From contig JANQQC010000010.1 of the NCBI GenBank assembly GCA_028285145.1, positions 1 through 64,000 of the forward strand: 64,000 nucleotides of DNA, given 5' to 3'. Position 1 is the first letter of the stretch. Every line of letters begins with the position of its first letter. The position numbers were made by a program, and so were the translations under genes. The notes beneath the pieces were generated by a model. It saw only the letters and a list, made by a program, of their open reading frames with translations, did not search any database and had not been told where the DNA came from. Shown here one piece after another: positions 29,394 through 38,043 of the stretch. This DNA comes from Hyphomonadaceae bacterium (lineage in GTDB: Bacteria; Pseudomonadota; Alphaproteobacteria; Caulobacterales; Hyphomonadaceae).

Positions 29394-31038
29394 AGATCGC
29401 CTCCTTGAACGGCTCGTGGCCAATGCGTTCCAGAGCATCAATGAAGCGCTCCTCGCGCGATGTCCTGAGATCGCGATATGTGTCCACAATGCGCTTCACC
29501 GCGCCGGGCACATCGTCCGCTTTCAGCCCGGGTCCGGCGATATCGCCAACCACAGCCTTCTCATCGGCCCGTCCACCAAGGGTGATCTGGTAGAATTCCT
29601 CACCCTTCTTATCGACGCCCAGAACGCCGATATGGCCGACATGATGATGTCCGCAAGCATTGATGCAGCCTGAGATGTTGATGTGCAGCTTGCCAATGTC
29701 GGCCTCATAGTCCGGATCCTTGAAGACCTCCTGAATGGCCTGACCAACAGGAATAGAGCGCGCATTCGCCAGGTTGCAGTAGTCCAGCCCCGGGCAAACG
29801 ATCATGTCGGTGATGCGGCTCTCATTCGGCGTTGAAAGCCCTGCCGCGTCCAGCTCCCGATAAACGTCGTAGAGATCGTCGAGCGCAACATGCGCAAGGA
29901 CGAGGTTTTGGGCATGCGTCACGCGGATATCGTCGAATGCATATGTCTCGGCGAGATGCGCGGCCACCATCATTTGCGCGTCTGTCGCATCGCCCGCGAC
30001 ACCACCCACTGGCTTTAGCGAGATGGTTACGGAGGCATAGCCGGGCACTTTGTGCGGATGAAGGTTCGCATCTGCCCATCGCGCAAACGCTGGATCTGCC
30101 GCCTTGGCGCGTTCGAACCCTTCGGAAACCGCCGGCTTATCCGCGAATTCAGGCGGGGCGAAATAGGCATGCACCCGTTCAATTTCGCCGCCCGGCAGGT
30201 CGATTTTCTCGTGGCTACGCTGCGCGGCATACTCTTCATTGACCTGACGGGTGAACTCTTCATGGCCGAGTTCGGCCACCAGTATCTTGATGCGCGCCTT
30301 GTACTTGTTGTCCCGGCGGCCATGGCGGTTGTAAACGCGCATAATGGCTTCGAGATAGTCGAGAATCTCGGTCTCAGGTACGAACTCATTGACGAGCGCA
30401 GCGATGTGCGGCGTGCGTCCCTGCCCGCCACCGACCAGCACTTCAAACCCCGTCACGCCATCCTTTTCCCGGATGTGCAGACCAATATCGTGCACTCGGA
30501 TCGCCGCACGGTCATGCTCGGCGGCCGTCACGGCGATCTTGAACTTGCGTGGCAGGAAGGCGAATTCAGGATGGAAGGTCGACCATTGCCGGATGATCTC
30601 ACACCACGGACGCGGGTCCATCAGTTCGTCCGCCGCCGCGCCCGCAAAGTGGTCAGAGGTGACGTTCCGAATGCAATTGCCGGAGGTCTGGATGGCATGC
30701 ATTTCAACTTCCGCGAGGCTTTCCAGAATGTCGGGAATGTCCTTCAGGCCAACCCAATTGAACTGGATGTTCTGCCGGGTGGTGAAGTGGCCATAGCCCC
30801 GATCATAGTCCCGCGCGATCACGGCCAGCCGTCGCAGCTGGCGCGATGACAACTGCCCATAAGGGATCGCCACGCGAAGCATGTAGGCATGCAGCTGAAG
30901 GTAGACACCGTTCTGAAGCCGTAGCGGCTTGAACTCATCTTCCAAAATCTCGCCAGACAGGCGTCGGTCCACCTGTCCACGAAACTGGTCCACGCGCTCT
31001 TTTACAATGCGCGCGTCAAATTCATCGTATCGATACAT
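29380..31038 (-). CDS. cysI: Sulfite reductase hemoprotein (nitrite/sulfite reductase family)
   Basis: The 552-residue enzyme reduces sulfite to sulfide with six electrons at a siroheme-[4Fe-4S] centre. The cluster cysteines are in C-P-G-L-D-Y-C and S-G-C-I-N-A-C-G-H-H-H near residues 410-455. Two repeated NIR/SIR halves are apparent. No CysJ flavoprotein is in the window, so electrons probably come from ferredoxin; the ferredoxin-NADP reductase gene at about 35.7-36.5 kb would fit. Overlaps DUF934 by 14 bases and GST by one. Confidence 0.94.
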   Translation of the reverse strand: MYRYDEFDARIVKERVDQFRGQVDRRLSGEILEDEFKPLRLQNGVYLQLHAYMLRVAIPYGQLSSRQLRRLAVIARDYDRGYGHFTTRQNIQFNWVGLKDIPDILESLAEVEMHAIQTSGNCIRNVTSDHFAGAAADELMDPRPWCEIIRQWSTFHPEFAFLPRKFKIAVTAAEHDRAAIRVHDIGLHIREKDGVTGFEVLVGGGQGRTPHIAALVNEFVPETEILDYLEAIMRVYNRHGRRDNKYKARIKILVAELGHEEFTRQVNEEYAAQRSHEKIDLPGGEIERVHAYFAPPEFADKPAVSEGFERAKAADPAFARWADANLHPHKVPGYASVTISLKPVGGVAGDATDAQMMVAAHLAETYAFDDIRVTHAQNLVLAHVALDDLYDVYRELDAAGLSTPNESRITDMIVCPGLDYCNLANARSIPVGQAIQEVFKDPDYEADIGKLHINISGCINACGHHHVGHIGVLGVDKKGEEFYQITLGGRADEKAVVGDIAGPGLKADDVPGAVKRIVDTYRDLRTSREERFIDALERIGHEPFKEAIYAAD

Positions 31039-31667
31039 CAGGCAGCCTCTCGGGCATGGGGAATTCCAATGGCGGCTTCCGTCCGACTCACCCAGCGCTC
31101 GACGGCAGGAAACTCGGACAGGTCGAAGCCGCCCTCATGGGCCAGGCGCGTATAGGCGACCAGCGCAATATCGGCGAGCGTAAGGGTATCACCGACCAGC
31201 CACTCGGTGTAGGTGAGCTGAAGCTCCATCACGCCGAGGGCGCGGCGACCCTTGGCAAGCAAAGCCGGGTCGATCTCTTCGTCTGGCTTCTTCAGATAAT
31301 GCTTCTGAAAGCGGCGCACGGCGATGGCGGTCTCGTGGCTGTATTGCTCCCAGAACAACCAGCTCATCATCTGCGCGCGACGGAATGTGTCGGACGGCAC
31401 AAGATCGCTTCCTGCTTCTTCAGCGAGGTAGAGCATAATCGCATTCGACTGCGGCAACACCCGCCCATCCGGCCAACGCGCCAGCGGCACCTGGCCAACG
31501 GGGTTCAGGGACAGGAAGTCTTCTGACTGGGTGCCGCCATTCAGAATGTCGACCTCAACCCAGTCATAGTCGATGCCGAGCAGATCAGCGGTCCACTTCG
31601 GCTTCATGCAATTGCCCGAAATCGAGTCGCCATAGAGTGTGAGTTTCGAGATCTCCCGACGCGGCAT
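31038..31667 (-). CDS. Glutathione S-transferase inside the sulfite operon
   Basis: The 209-residue protein has a thioredoxin-like N-terminal domain (L-T-L-Y-G-D-S-I-S-G-N-C, then N-P-V-G-Q-V-P and Q-S-N-A-I-M-L-Y-L). A helical C-terminal GST domain includes L-T-L-A-D-I-A-L-V-A-Y near residue 165. The glutathione contact Ser/Asn is in the S-I-S-G-N-C turn. It overlaps both neighbours by one base. GST is not a standard member of this operon, so a link to sulfite or persulfide handling is inference only. Confidence 0.93.
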   Translation of the reverse strand: MPRREISKLTLYGDSISGNCMKPKWTADLLGIDYDWVEVDILNGGTQSEDFLSLNPVGQVPLARWPDGRVLPQSNAIMLYLAEEAGSDLVPSDTFRRAQMMSWLFWEQYSHETAIAVRRFQKHYLKKPDEEIDPALLAKGRRALGVMELQLTYTEWLVGDTLTLADIALVAYTRLAHEGGFDLSEFPAVERWVSRTEAAIGIPHAREAA

Positions 31668-31981
31668 CAGCTGACGCCCCGGTGGAATTCGGGATGTGTT
31701 GTCGGGCCAACTGCACGGATCGTCTCTCTAAGCGTTTCGCGTCCGGCGATCTCTGCATTTGCGGTAACTTCCATGAAGTAAGGATCGGTCACCGCGCCTT
31801 CTTCGGCCTGTGCGGAAGCAAGGCGAGCTTCCGCTTCGTCGCCGGAGAACACGCCAAGATCGGAAGGGTCATCGGTCCATCCGCCCTCGGCCGTCATCCA
31901 GATAACCTTCCCAGTCGCAGTCTCCCACGCGGTCACGGCCTTTGGCACTTCAGGTTTCAATTTCGGTCGAACAGATGTCAT
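31667..31981 (-). CDS. DUF2849 family protein
   Basis: The 104-residue protein matches DUF2849, a small family found between cysG and cysI in alphaproteobacteria. Visible marks are the V-T-A-W-E-T-A-T-G-K-V-I-W segment near residue 18, a W-T-D-D-P-S motif and D-P-Y-F-M-E-V. It has no signal peptide or membrane helix. It overlaps cysG as ATGA and GST by one base. A role as an accessory to siroheme or sulfite reductase is suggested by position only. Confidence 0.9.
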   Translation of the reverse strand: MTSVRPKLKPEVPKAVTAWETATGKVIWMTAEGGWTDDPSDLGVFSGDEAEARLASAQAEEGAVTDPYFMEVTANAEIAGRETLRETIRAVGPTTHPEFHRGVS

Positions 31982-33345
31982 GCGACAGCCTCTATTGCGA
32001 GATCAGCGAGAGCTTCTGCTGGGAGGCCGGCGACTTCACCGATCACTAGAAGCGCGGGTCCTTTGATGCCGGCGCGCTCGATTAGCGCGGGCAGCTCAGC
32101 GAGCGATCCGAAGACGCGGATTTCATTCGACCGGGTTCCGTTCTCGATCACCGCGACAGGCGTCGACGGCGCGCGACCGGCCCCGATCAGCTTCTCGGCA
32201 ATCGACGCCGATGTGCCCACACCCATGAAAACAACAACTGTCTGGGCCGGCTTTGCCAGCGAAGCCCAGTCAAGATCCGGTACGCCGCCCGCCCTGGCAT
32301 GACCGGTCACGAAGGTCAGCGCCTGGGCATGATCGCGATGTGTCAGCGGCAGCCCGGCGGATGCGGCGCAACCAAGCGCCGAGGAAATGCCGGGCACGAC
32401 CCGCGCCTTGATACCTGCTGCCTGCAGCGCTTCCAGCTCTTCGCCGCCACGTCCGAAGACGAACGGGTCGCCGCCCTTCAACCGGACAACGCTTTTGCCT
32501 TCACTCGCTGCGGCGATCATCAATTCGTGGATCTGTGGCTGTGGCACCGAATGGTCGCCCTTGGACTTGCCGACCGAAACGCGATCGGCATCGCGCCGAA
32601 CCAGGTCCATTATCTCGTCACTCACAAGGCGATCATGGAAGACCACGTCCGCTTCCTGAATGAGGCGGAAAGCTTTCAGTGTCAGAAGCTCCGGATCGCC
32701 CGGTCCGGCACCGACAATATGGACAACTCCCTCAGCAGCTGCGCCAGAAACGAAAGCCTCAAGCGCGTCCTTCAATTCGGCACGAATGCCCGCTGGGTCG
32801 GCACCGATCGCCGCTTCGGCTGTCGGGCCCGTCAGCGCCTGCTCCCAAAACTTTCTACGGTCGGTGGCGTTTTTCAGCCGCGATTTAACAGCTGGCCTAA
32901 ACGATCTGGCGGCCGCCGCCAGCTCTCCAAGGCCCGCTGGCAGAAGCGCTTCCAACTTGGTTCGCACCGACTTGGCAAGAACAGGGGCCGACCCGCCGGA
33001 ACCAATCGCGGCGACAAGATCCCCGCGATCGAGAATTGAGGGGACGGTGAAATCGCAGTCTTCCGGCCGATCGACGGCATTCAGCGGAACACCTGCCTCG
33101 CGAACTATGGCAATAGTAGCATCTGCGAGATCATCGTCGGCAACGGCGACAATACAAAACGCTGCACCTTTCAGAGCATCGTGCGCGCCACTCTCGGACG
33201 CATCGGCGAATTGGCGAATCTCAACTGGCGTCTTCTCAAGCAGGCGAATCTTGCGAACGGCTTCCTCGCCATCGCCGAAAACGACGACATGAGCGCCGTC
33301 CATGTTGAAAAAGGCTGGAAACTGCCGAATTGGACCACTCCTCAT
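31978..33345 (-). CDS. cysG: Siroheme synthase (multifunctional CysG)
   Basis: The 455-residue protein makes siroheme from uroporphyrinogen III. The N-terminal part (about 1-200) is the precorrin-2 dehydrogenase/ferrochelatase with the G-D-G-E-E-A-V nucleotide turn. The C-terminal part is the SAM methyltransferase with V-G-A-G-P-G-D-P-E-L-L-T-L-K-A, V-V-R-L-K-G-G-D-P-F-V-F-G-R-G-G-E-E and V-V-F-M-G. It is the first gene of the operon, opposite the LysR gene across 78 bases. Confidence 0.95.
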   Translation of the reverse strand: MRSGPIRQFPAFFNMDGAHVVVFGDGEEAVRKIRLLEKTPVEIRQFADASESGAHDALKGAAFCIVAVADDDLADATIAIVREAGVPLNAVDRPEDCDFTVPSILDRGDLVAAIGSGGSAPVLAKSVRTKLEALLPAGLGELAAAARSFRPAVKSRLKNATDRRKFWEQALTGPTAEAAIGADPAGIRAELKDALEAFVSGAAAEGVVHIVGAGPGDPELLTLKAFRLIQEADVVFHDRLVSDEIMDLVRRDADRVSVGKSKGDHSVPQPQIHELMIAAASEGKSVVRLKGGDPFVFGRGGEELEALQAAGIKARVVPGISSALGCAASAGLPLTHRDHAQALTFVTGHARAGGVPDLDWASLAKPAQTVVVFMGVGTSASIAEKLIGAGRAPSTPVAVIENGTRSNEIRVFGSLAELPALIERAGIKGPALLVIGEVAGLPAEALADLAIEAVA

Positions 33346-33423
33346 ACTTCTTGCATAGGTGGCGCTTGACCCGGGCGCAGCAACCGGAGATGGCTAAGCG
33401 CTTCGTTTAGAGACGCTAATACA

Positions 33424-34356
33424 ATGACCGACCCAGCCGATCGTATTCCCCCACTGAACGCGCTGCGCGCCTTCGAAGCCGCCGCCCGCCGCCTTTCTTT
33501 CACCAAAGCGGCGGAGGAACTCAATGTCACGCCGGGCGCGATTTCCCAACAGATTCGGCAATTGGAAGATTATGCTGGTACGCCTCTGTTCAAACGCACA
33601 GGACGGTCTGTCCTGCTGACAGACGCTGCGCAGGCCACACTCCCCCTCGTTCGCGAAGCCTTTGAGCGTATCGCCGAGGCTGGACGCGTAATGCAGGCCC
33701 CGGCGCGCAAGGGTCGGGTGATGGTGTCGTCTGCGCCATCCTTCGCCGCCAAGTGGCTCGCACCAAAACTGGATGTTTTCCATCAGAGCCATGACGGGAT
33801 CGAGGCGTGGATCTCCGCGGACATGGGCCTGACCGATTTCACGACGGCCGATGCCGACTTCGCCATCCGTTACGGACGCGGCAACTATGACGGCCTCAAA
33901 TCGGAGAAACTGCTCGACGAGACGGTTTTACCGGTCTGCTCTCCTCAGCTTCTGGAAGGCAGCGACCCTTTGCGACGCCCACAGGACCTCGCTCGTCACA
34001 CGCTGCTTCACGATGAAAGCGGCGAGAATGATCCATCCTGCCCAGACTGGGCGAGCTGGCTGCGTGCGCGCAGTGTCGAAGGTGTAGATGCCAGCCGCGG
34101 CCCACGCTTCAATCAGGGCGTTCTGGTGATTGAGGCCGCCGCATCGGGACGAGGAATCGCGCTGGCCAAGCGGGCGATCGCAGGTGCCGATCTCGCTTCG
34201 GGCCGACTTGTCGCCCCTTTTGCAGATGGAACCACCAGCATCGATTTCGGCTACTGGCTGGTCTGGCCGAAGGGACGGCACCTGTCGCCCGACGTGCGCG
34301 CCTTCATCAAATGGCTCAAGGCGGAGGCCATGCGGGAAGAAGTCGTCGGCGTCTGA
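33424..34356 (+). CDS. LysR family transcriptional regulator, GcvA-like
   Basis: The 310-residue protein starts with the P-P-L-N-A-L-R-A-F-E-A-A-A-R segment and a helix-turn-helix (F-T-K-A-A-E-E-L-N-V-T-P-G-A-I-S-Q-Q-I). The GcvA-type ligand domain (about 95-300) includes the F-A-I-R-Y-G-R-G segment. In this subfamily the target is often adjacent and divergent, here cysG. It ends one base before the thymidine kinase start. The ligand and targets cannot be read from sequence. Confidence 0.92.
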   Translation: MTDPADRIPPLNALRAFEAAARRLSFTKAAEELNVTPGAISQQIRQLEDYAGTPLFKRTGRSVLLTDAAQATLPLVREAFERIAEAGRVMQAPARKGRVMVSSAPSFAAKWLAPKLDVFHQSHDGIEAWISADMGLTDFTTADADFAIRYGRGNYDGLKSEKLLDETVLPVCSPQLLEGSDPLRRPQDLARHTLLHDESGENDPSCPDWASWLRARSVEGVDASRGPRFNQGVLVIEAAASGRGIALAKRAIAGADLASGRLVAPFADGTTSIDFGYWLVWPKGRHLSPDVRAFIKWLKAEAMREEVVGV

Positions 34357-34357
34357 G

Positions 34358-34957
34358 ATGGCAAAGCTCTACTTCACCTACGCGGCCATGAACGCCGGCA
34401 AGACAACAATCTTGCTCCAGGCTGCCTACAATTATCGCGAACGCGGCATGCGAACGGTGCTCTACACCTCGTCGCTCTATGCGGGCGACAAAGATGCGGA
34501 AATCTCATCCCGGATCGGTATCTCCTCTGAGGCGCTCCTGTTTGATGAGGGCACTGACCTCTACGCTGACATCGAGCGCAATCATCTGGACGAGAAGATT
34601 GATAGCCTGTTCGTGGATGAAGCGCAGTTCCTGACGCGCGGTCAGGTCTGGCAGCTCGCCCGTGTTGCCGACCGGCTCGGCGTTCCAGTCCTTTGTTACG
34701 GCTTGCGCACGGACTTTCAGGGACACCTCTTCGAAGGCGCATCGGAACTCCTCGCCATAGCCGACTCTCTGCGCGAGGCCCGAACGATCTGTCACTGCGG
34801 TCGTAAGGCTTCCATGGTCGCCCGTCTTGATGAAGCCGGGAACGCCCTTACGGAAGGCGATCAGGTCTCGATTGGCAAGGACCGTTATGTCTCGCTCTGT
34901 CGGCGTCATTGGGAAGACTGCATGGGCCGTTGGCCGACCGATACCGGATCCGCCTGA
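34358..34957 (+). CDS. tdk: Thymidine kinase
   Basis: This 199-residue type II thymidine kinase phosphorylates thymidine in the salvage pathway. It has the Walker A turn N-A-G-K-T (about residues 12-16), the D-E-A-Q-F motif near residue 88, the Y-G-L-R-T-D-F loop, and zinc-binding Cys in C-H-C-G-R-K-A and C-R-R-H. The start was set at ATG 34358, one base after the LysR stop; the frame runs upstream within lysR. Confidence 0.95.
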   Translation: MAKLYFTYAAMNAGKTTILLQAAYNYRERGMRTVLYTSSLYAGDKDAEISSRIGISSEALLFDEGTDLYADIERNHLDEKIDSLFVDEAQFLTRGQVWQLARVADRLGVPVLCYGLRTDFQGHLFEGASELLAIADSLREARTICHCGRKASMVARLDEAGNALTEGDQVSIGKDRYVSLCRRHWEDCMGRWPTDTGSA

Positions 34958-35044
34958 TCCGCCCTGAATCAATAAAGCTGCGTGCCAATTCCTGCCGTAT
35001 TTTCAGTGTTTAGTGCCTATTCGGAATAAACCGGAGACGCGGAT

Positions 35045-35593
35045 ATGAGCGCGAAACGGAACGGAATACTCGCATTGCTTGCGGCGGCAACTTTCATCGT
35101 TACCGGCGTCCTTGCGACGGCATCGGCGCAGGAAAATGAGCCGGAAACAGCGGCAGCCATCGACTATGACGGGTTTCTGATGCTGACCGAGGAAGTCGCC
35201 GAGATACGGGCAAAGCGCCTGATCGATCTCGACAAGTTCAACCGAATGGCCTCCAAGCCGAACACGATCGTTCTCGACAGCCGCAGCGCGGACGCCTTCG
35301 CGGCAGGGCATATTGATGGGGCAATCAACATCCCCTTTTCAGACTTTACCGATGAGCGGCTGGCCGCAGCGATCCCCGATCCGGATGTCCGCATTCTCAT
35401 CTACTGCAACAACAACTTCACGGATGATGTGCCGCCAGTGCCAGTGAAACGCTCGCCCCTAGCCCTGAACGTCCCAACCTTCATCAACCTTTACGGCTAC
35501 GGCTATAAGAACGTCTACGAACTCGGCGATCTCGTCGCGACCGACCATCCCGATGTCCACTGGGTGACCAGCGAAACCACCTCGGACGATTGA
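35045..35593 (+). CDS. Exported rhodanese-domain protein
   Basis: The 182-residue protein has a signal peptide (about residues 1-29, ending A-S-A-Q) and one rhodanese domain. The domain shows D-S-R-S-A-D-A-F-A-A-G-H-I-D-G-A-I-N and an active loop Y-C-N-N-N-F-T-D-D, with the catalytic Cys near residue 121. The Asn-rich loop differs from the usual C-x-x-G-x-R type, so the substrate is uncertain. It is probably periplasmic. The ATG is preceded by GGAG at eight bases. About 70 bases separate its stop from the Fpr start. Confidence 0.86.
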   Translation: MSAKRNGILALLAAATFIVTGVLATASAQENEPETAAAIDYDGFLMLTEEVAEIRAKRLIDLDKFNRMASKPNTIVLDSRSADAFAAGHIDGAINIPFSDFTDERLAAAIPDPDVRILIYCNNNFTDDVPPVPVKRSPLALNVPTFINLYGYGYKNVYELGDLVATDHPDVHWVTSETTSDD

Positions 35594-35662
35594 TCAGAAA
35601 TCCTAAAAGGCGCTTATGTCGCCTTGTCTGAACCGCCATCTAACGGCATGTGCGGCGCTGAG

Positions 35663-36487
35663 ATGACGACGGATATTGCCATGAGCGCCCCACAAGCCGC
35701 CACCAAACCCAATCCGAACGCGCCCACTTCGGAGCGTGTCTTGTCGGTCCATCACTATACCGACCGCCTGTTCAAGTTCCGGATTACACGGCCCCAGAGC
35801 TTCCGCTTTCGGTCTGGCGAATTCGTTATGATCGGCCTGCCGAAGGAAGACGGCAAACCGCTCCTGCGTGCCTACTCGGTCGCGTCGCCCTCATGGGATG
35901 AAGAACTCGAATTCTTTTCAATCAAGGTGCCCGATGGTCCGCTAACCTCTCGTCTGCAGAAGATTCAGCCGGGCGATCATGTCCTCCTCGGCAAAAAGCC
36001 GACCGGCACGCTGGTGCTCGACGCGCTGACGCCAGGCAAGCGCCTCTACATGTTTTCCACGGGCACAGGGTTTGCCCCCTTCGCCAGCCTGATCCGCGAT
36101 CCCGAAACCTATGACCGTTATGACGAAGTCATCGTGACCCATACGTGCCGCGAGGTCGCAGAGCTGAAGTACTCTCAGGAACTCGTCGAAACGACGCTGG
36201 AGGACCCACTGTGCGGTGAGTTCGCCAAGGGCAAATTGGCTCACTTCACAAGCTGCACGCGGGAAGATCATCCCAATCAGGGCCGTATCACGACGCTGAT
36301 CGAAAGCGGCAAACTGTTCGAAACACTGGGCGTTCCTCCGCTCAACCCGGAAACAGACCGGGCGATGATCTGCGGCTCTCAGGACATGATCCAGGATACC
36401 AAACAGCTGATGATCGACGCTGGCCTCACCGAGGGCTCCAACGCTGCGCCAGCCGAATTCGTGATCGAGAAAGCCTTCGCCGGCTAG
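35663..36487 (+). CDS. fpr: Ferredoxin-NADP reductase
   Basis: Fpr moves electrons between NADPH and ferredoxin or flavodoxin. The 274-residue product shows the FAD motif R-A-Y-S-V-A-S and the pyridine nucleotide motif G-T-G-F-A-P-F, plus H-T-C-R-E-V-A-E-L and C-G-S-Q-D-M-I near the C terminus. Family members begin a few residues before the S-E-R-V-L-S-V-H-H segment. The start could be ATG 35663 or ATG 35681; the ribosome binding sites are weak for both. It could supply electrons to the nearby sulfite reductase. Confidence 0.93.
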   Translation: MTTDIAMSAPQAATKPNPNAPTSERVLSVHHYTDRLFKFRITRPQSFRFRSGEFVMIGLPKEDGKPLLRAYSVASPSWDEELEFFSIKVPDGPLTSRLQKIQPGDHVLLGKKPTGTLVLDALTPGKRLYMFSTGTGFAPFASLIRDPETYDRYDEVIVTHTCREVAELKYSQELVETTLEDPLCGEFAKGKLAHFTSCTREDHPNQGRITTLIESGKLFETLGVPPLNPETDRAMICGSQDMIQDTKQLMIDAGLTEGSNAAPAEFVIEKAFAG

Positions 36488-37965
36488 CTCTTTGCGCGGG
36501 TAAGTGCATCGCGCCATCCGGCGATGAGCCCATCCCGCAGGGAGGCGTCCATTGCAGGCTCGAAACGCCGTCCTTTGATGTCGCGTGAGCCCCATGCCTT
36601 CGGCGTCGTCCAGCCGAGTTGCATCGCAGCCAGAGCCGCCGCCCCCAATGCTGTCATCTCCGAGTAATCAGGGCGTTCTACGGCGCAGTCGCAAATGTCA
36701 GCGATAAACTGCATAAGCCAGTCATTGGCCGCCATGCCGCCATCGACCTTGAGCGTTTCGACAGCTGCACCATCTGCAGCGAATGCATCCAGCAAATCAC
36801 GCGTCTGATATGCGGCGGCTTCCAGCCCCGCCCGAACGATGTGCTCCGCCCGCGCGCCGCGTGTCAGGCCTGAAATCACACCCCGCGCTTCAGCATCCCA
36901 GTGCGGCGCACCGAGCCCGGTAAAGGCCGGCACCATGTAGACCCCGCCATTGTCGGTGAGTCCAGCGGCCTTCGCCTCACTCTCCGCAGCGTCAGAGATC
37001 AGACCCAGTTCGTCACGAAGCCATTTCACAACCGTTCCAGCATTGAAGATCGAGCCTTCAAGCGCATAGGCCGTTGCGCTGCCATCGATCTCGTAACCAA
37101 TCGTTCCCAACAGGCGATTATCTGACACCGGGCGCGCGCTCCCCGTGTTCGCGACGAGAAAGGCTCCGGTCCCATAAGTGATCTTTGCCTGACCAGCAGC
37201 CAGAGCCCCCTGTCCGACCAGCGCTGCCTGCTGATCTCCGATCGCAGACAGGATGGGCAATGGCTTACCAAGGATTTCGGGGATACTGTGCCCATAGATT
37301 GCGGAACTCGGCAAAACGCTGGGCAGCAAAGAGGACGGCACATCGAGCAAATCGATCATGGCATCGCTCCAGTGCCGGGTGCCCGCTTCCAGGGGGTAAA
37401 GCAAGGTGCGGGACGCATTGGTCACATCGCTGGCGTGGACGGTGCCCCCTGTCAGGTTCCAGATCAGCCAGCTGTCGATCGTGCCGAAAGCGAGCTCCCC
37501 GGCCTCGGCTCTCGCGCGTGCGCCATCGACATTGTCCAGCAGCCAACCGATCTTGGTGCCGGAGAAGTAGGGATCCAGCAGGAGTCCTGTCTCCGCTTGT
37601 ACCGCTTTCTCATGCTTGGCGGCCTTGAGCGTTTCGCAAATCGGAGCTGTCCGACGATCCTGCCAGACGATCGCAGGCGCAATGGGGGTGCCTGTCTCCC
37701 TATCCCAAACAAGCGTCGTTTCCCGCTGATTTGTGATGCCTATTGCAGCGACACGCTCGACACCGCCAACCTCTTCCGCGGCGGCTCTCGCAACCGATAC
37801 GGTACGATCCCAAATCTCCTGACCGTCCTGTTCCACCCAGCCATCGGCTGGGAAGGTCAGCGCGACTTCTTCCTGTGCCACTGCGACCTGCTGTAGCTCC
37901 CGATCAAAGACGATTGCCCGCGTGGACGTCGTGCCTTCATCGATAACGAGAATATGGTCGCTCAT
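36484..37965 (-). CDS. glpK: Glycerol kinase
   Basis: GlpK phosphorylates glycerol to sn-glycerol 3-phosphate. The 493-residue protein has the ATP-site D-E-G-T-T-S-T-R-A near the N terminus and the FGGY-kinase stretches W-Q-D-R-R-T near residue 92, G-D-Q-Q-A-A-L near 256 and Y-G-T-G-A-F near 279. Start at ATG 37965 gives the family N terminus. No glpF, glpD or glpR is next to it, so it stands alone. It overlaps the convergent fpr gene by four bases. Confidence 0.96.
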   Translation of the reverse strand: MSDHILVIDEGTTSTRAIVFDRELQQVAVAQEEVALTFPADGWVEQDGQEIWDRTVSVARAAAEEVGGVERVAAIGITNQRETTLVWDRETGTPIAPAIVWQDRRTAPICETLKAAKHEKAVQAETGLLLDPYFSGTKIGWLLDNVDGARARAEAGELAFGTIDSWLIWNLTGGTVHASDVTNASRTLLYPLEAGTRHWSDAMIDLLDVPSSLLPSVLPSSAIYGHSIPEILGKPLPILSAIGDQQAALVGQGALAAGQAKITYGTGAFLVANTGSARPVSDNRLLGTIGYEIDGSATAYALEGSIFNAGTVVKWLRDELGLISDAAESEAKAAGLTDNGGVYMVPAFTGLGAPHWDAEARGVISGLTRGARAEHIVRAGLEAAAYQTRDLLDAFAADGAAVETLKVDGGMAANDWLMQFIADICDCAVERPDYSEMTALGAAALAAMQLGWTTPKAWGSRDIKGRRFEPAMDASLRDGLIAGWRDALTRAKS

Positions 37966-38043
37966 TGAATAGCCCCATCTTGATCCGTGCGCGCACAATG
38001 GCGGGGCAAGCGCGTGGGTTCAACATCCATTTCAGGAGGCGAC

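Noticed and set aside
33346-33423. SAM or other sulfur riboswitch before cysG
   Set aside because: The leader is too short and no conserved core pattern was seen.
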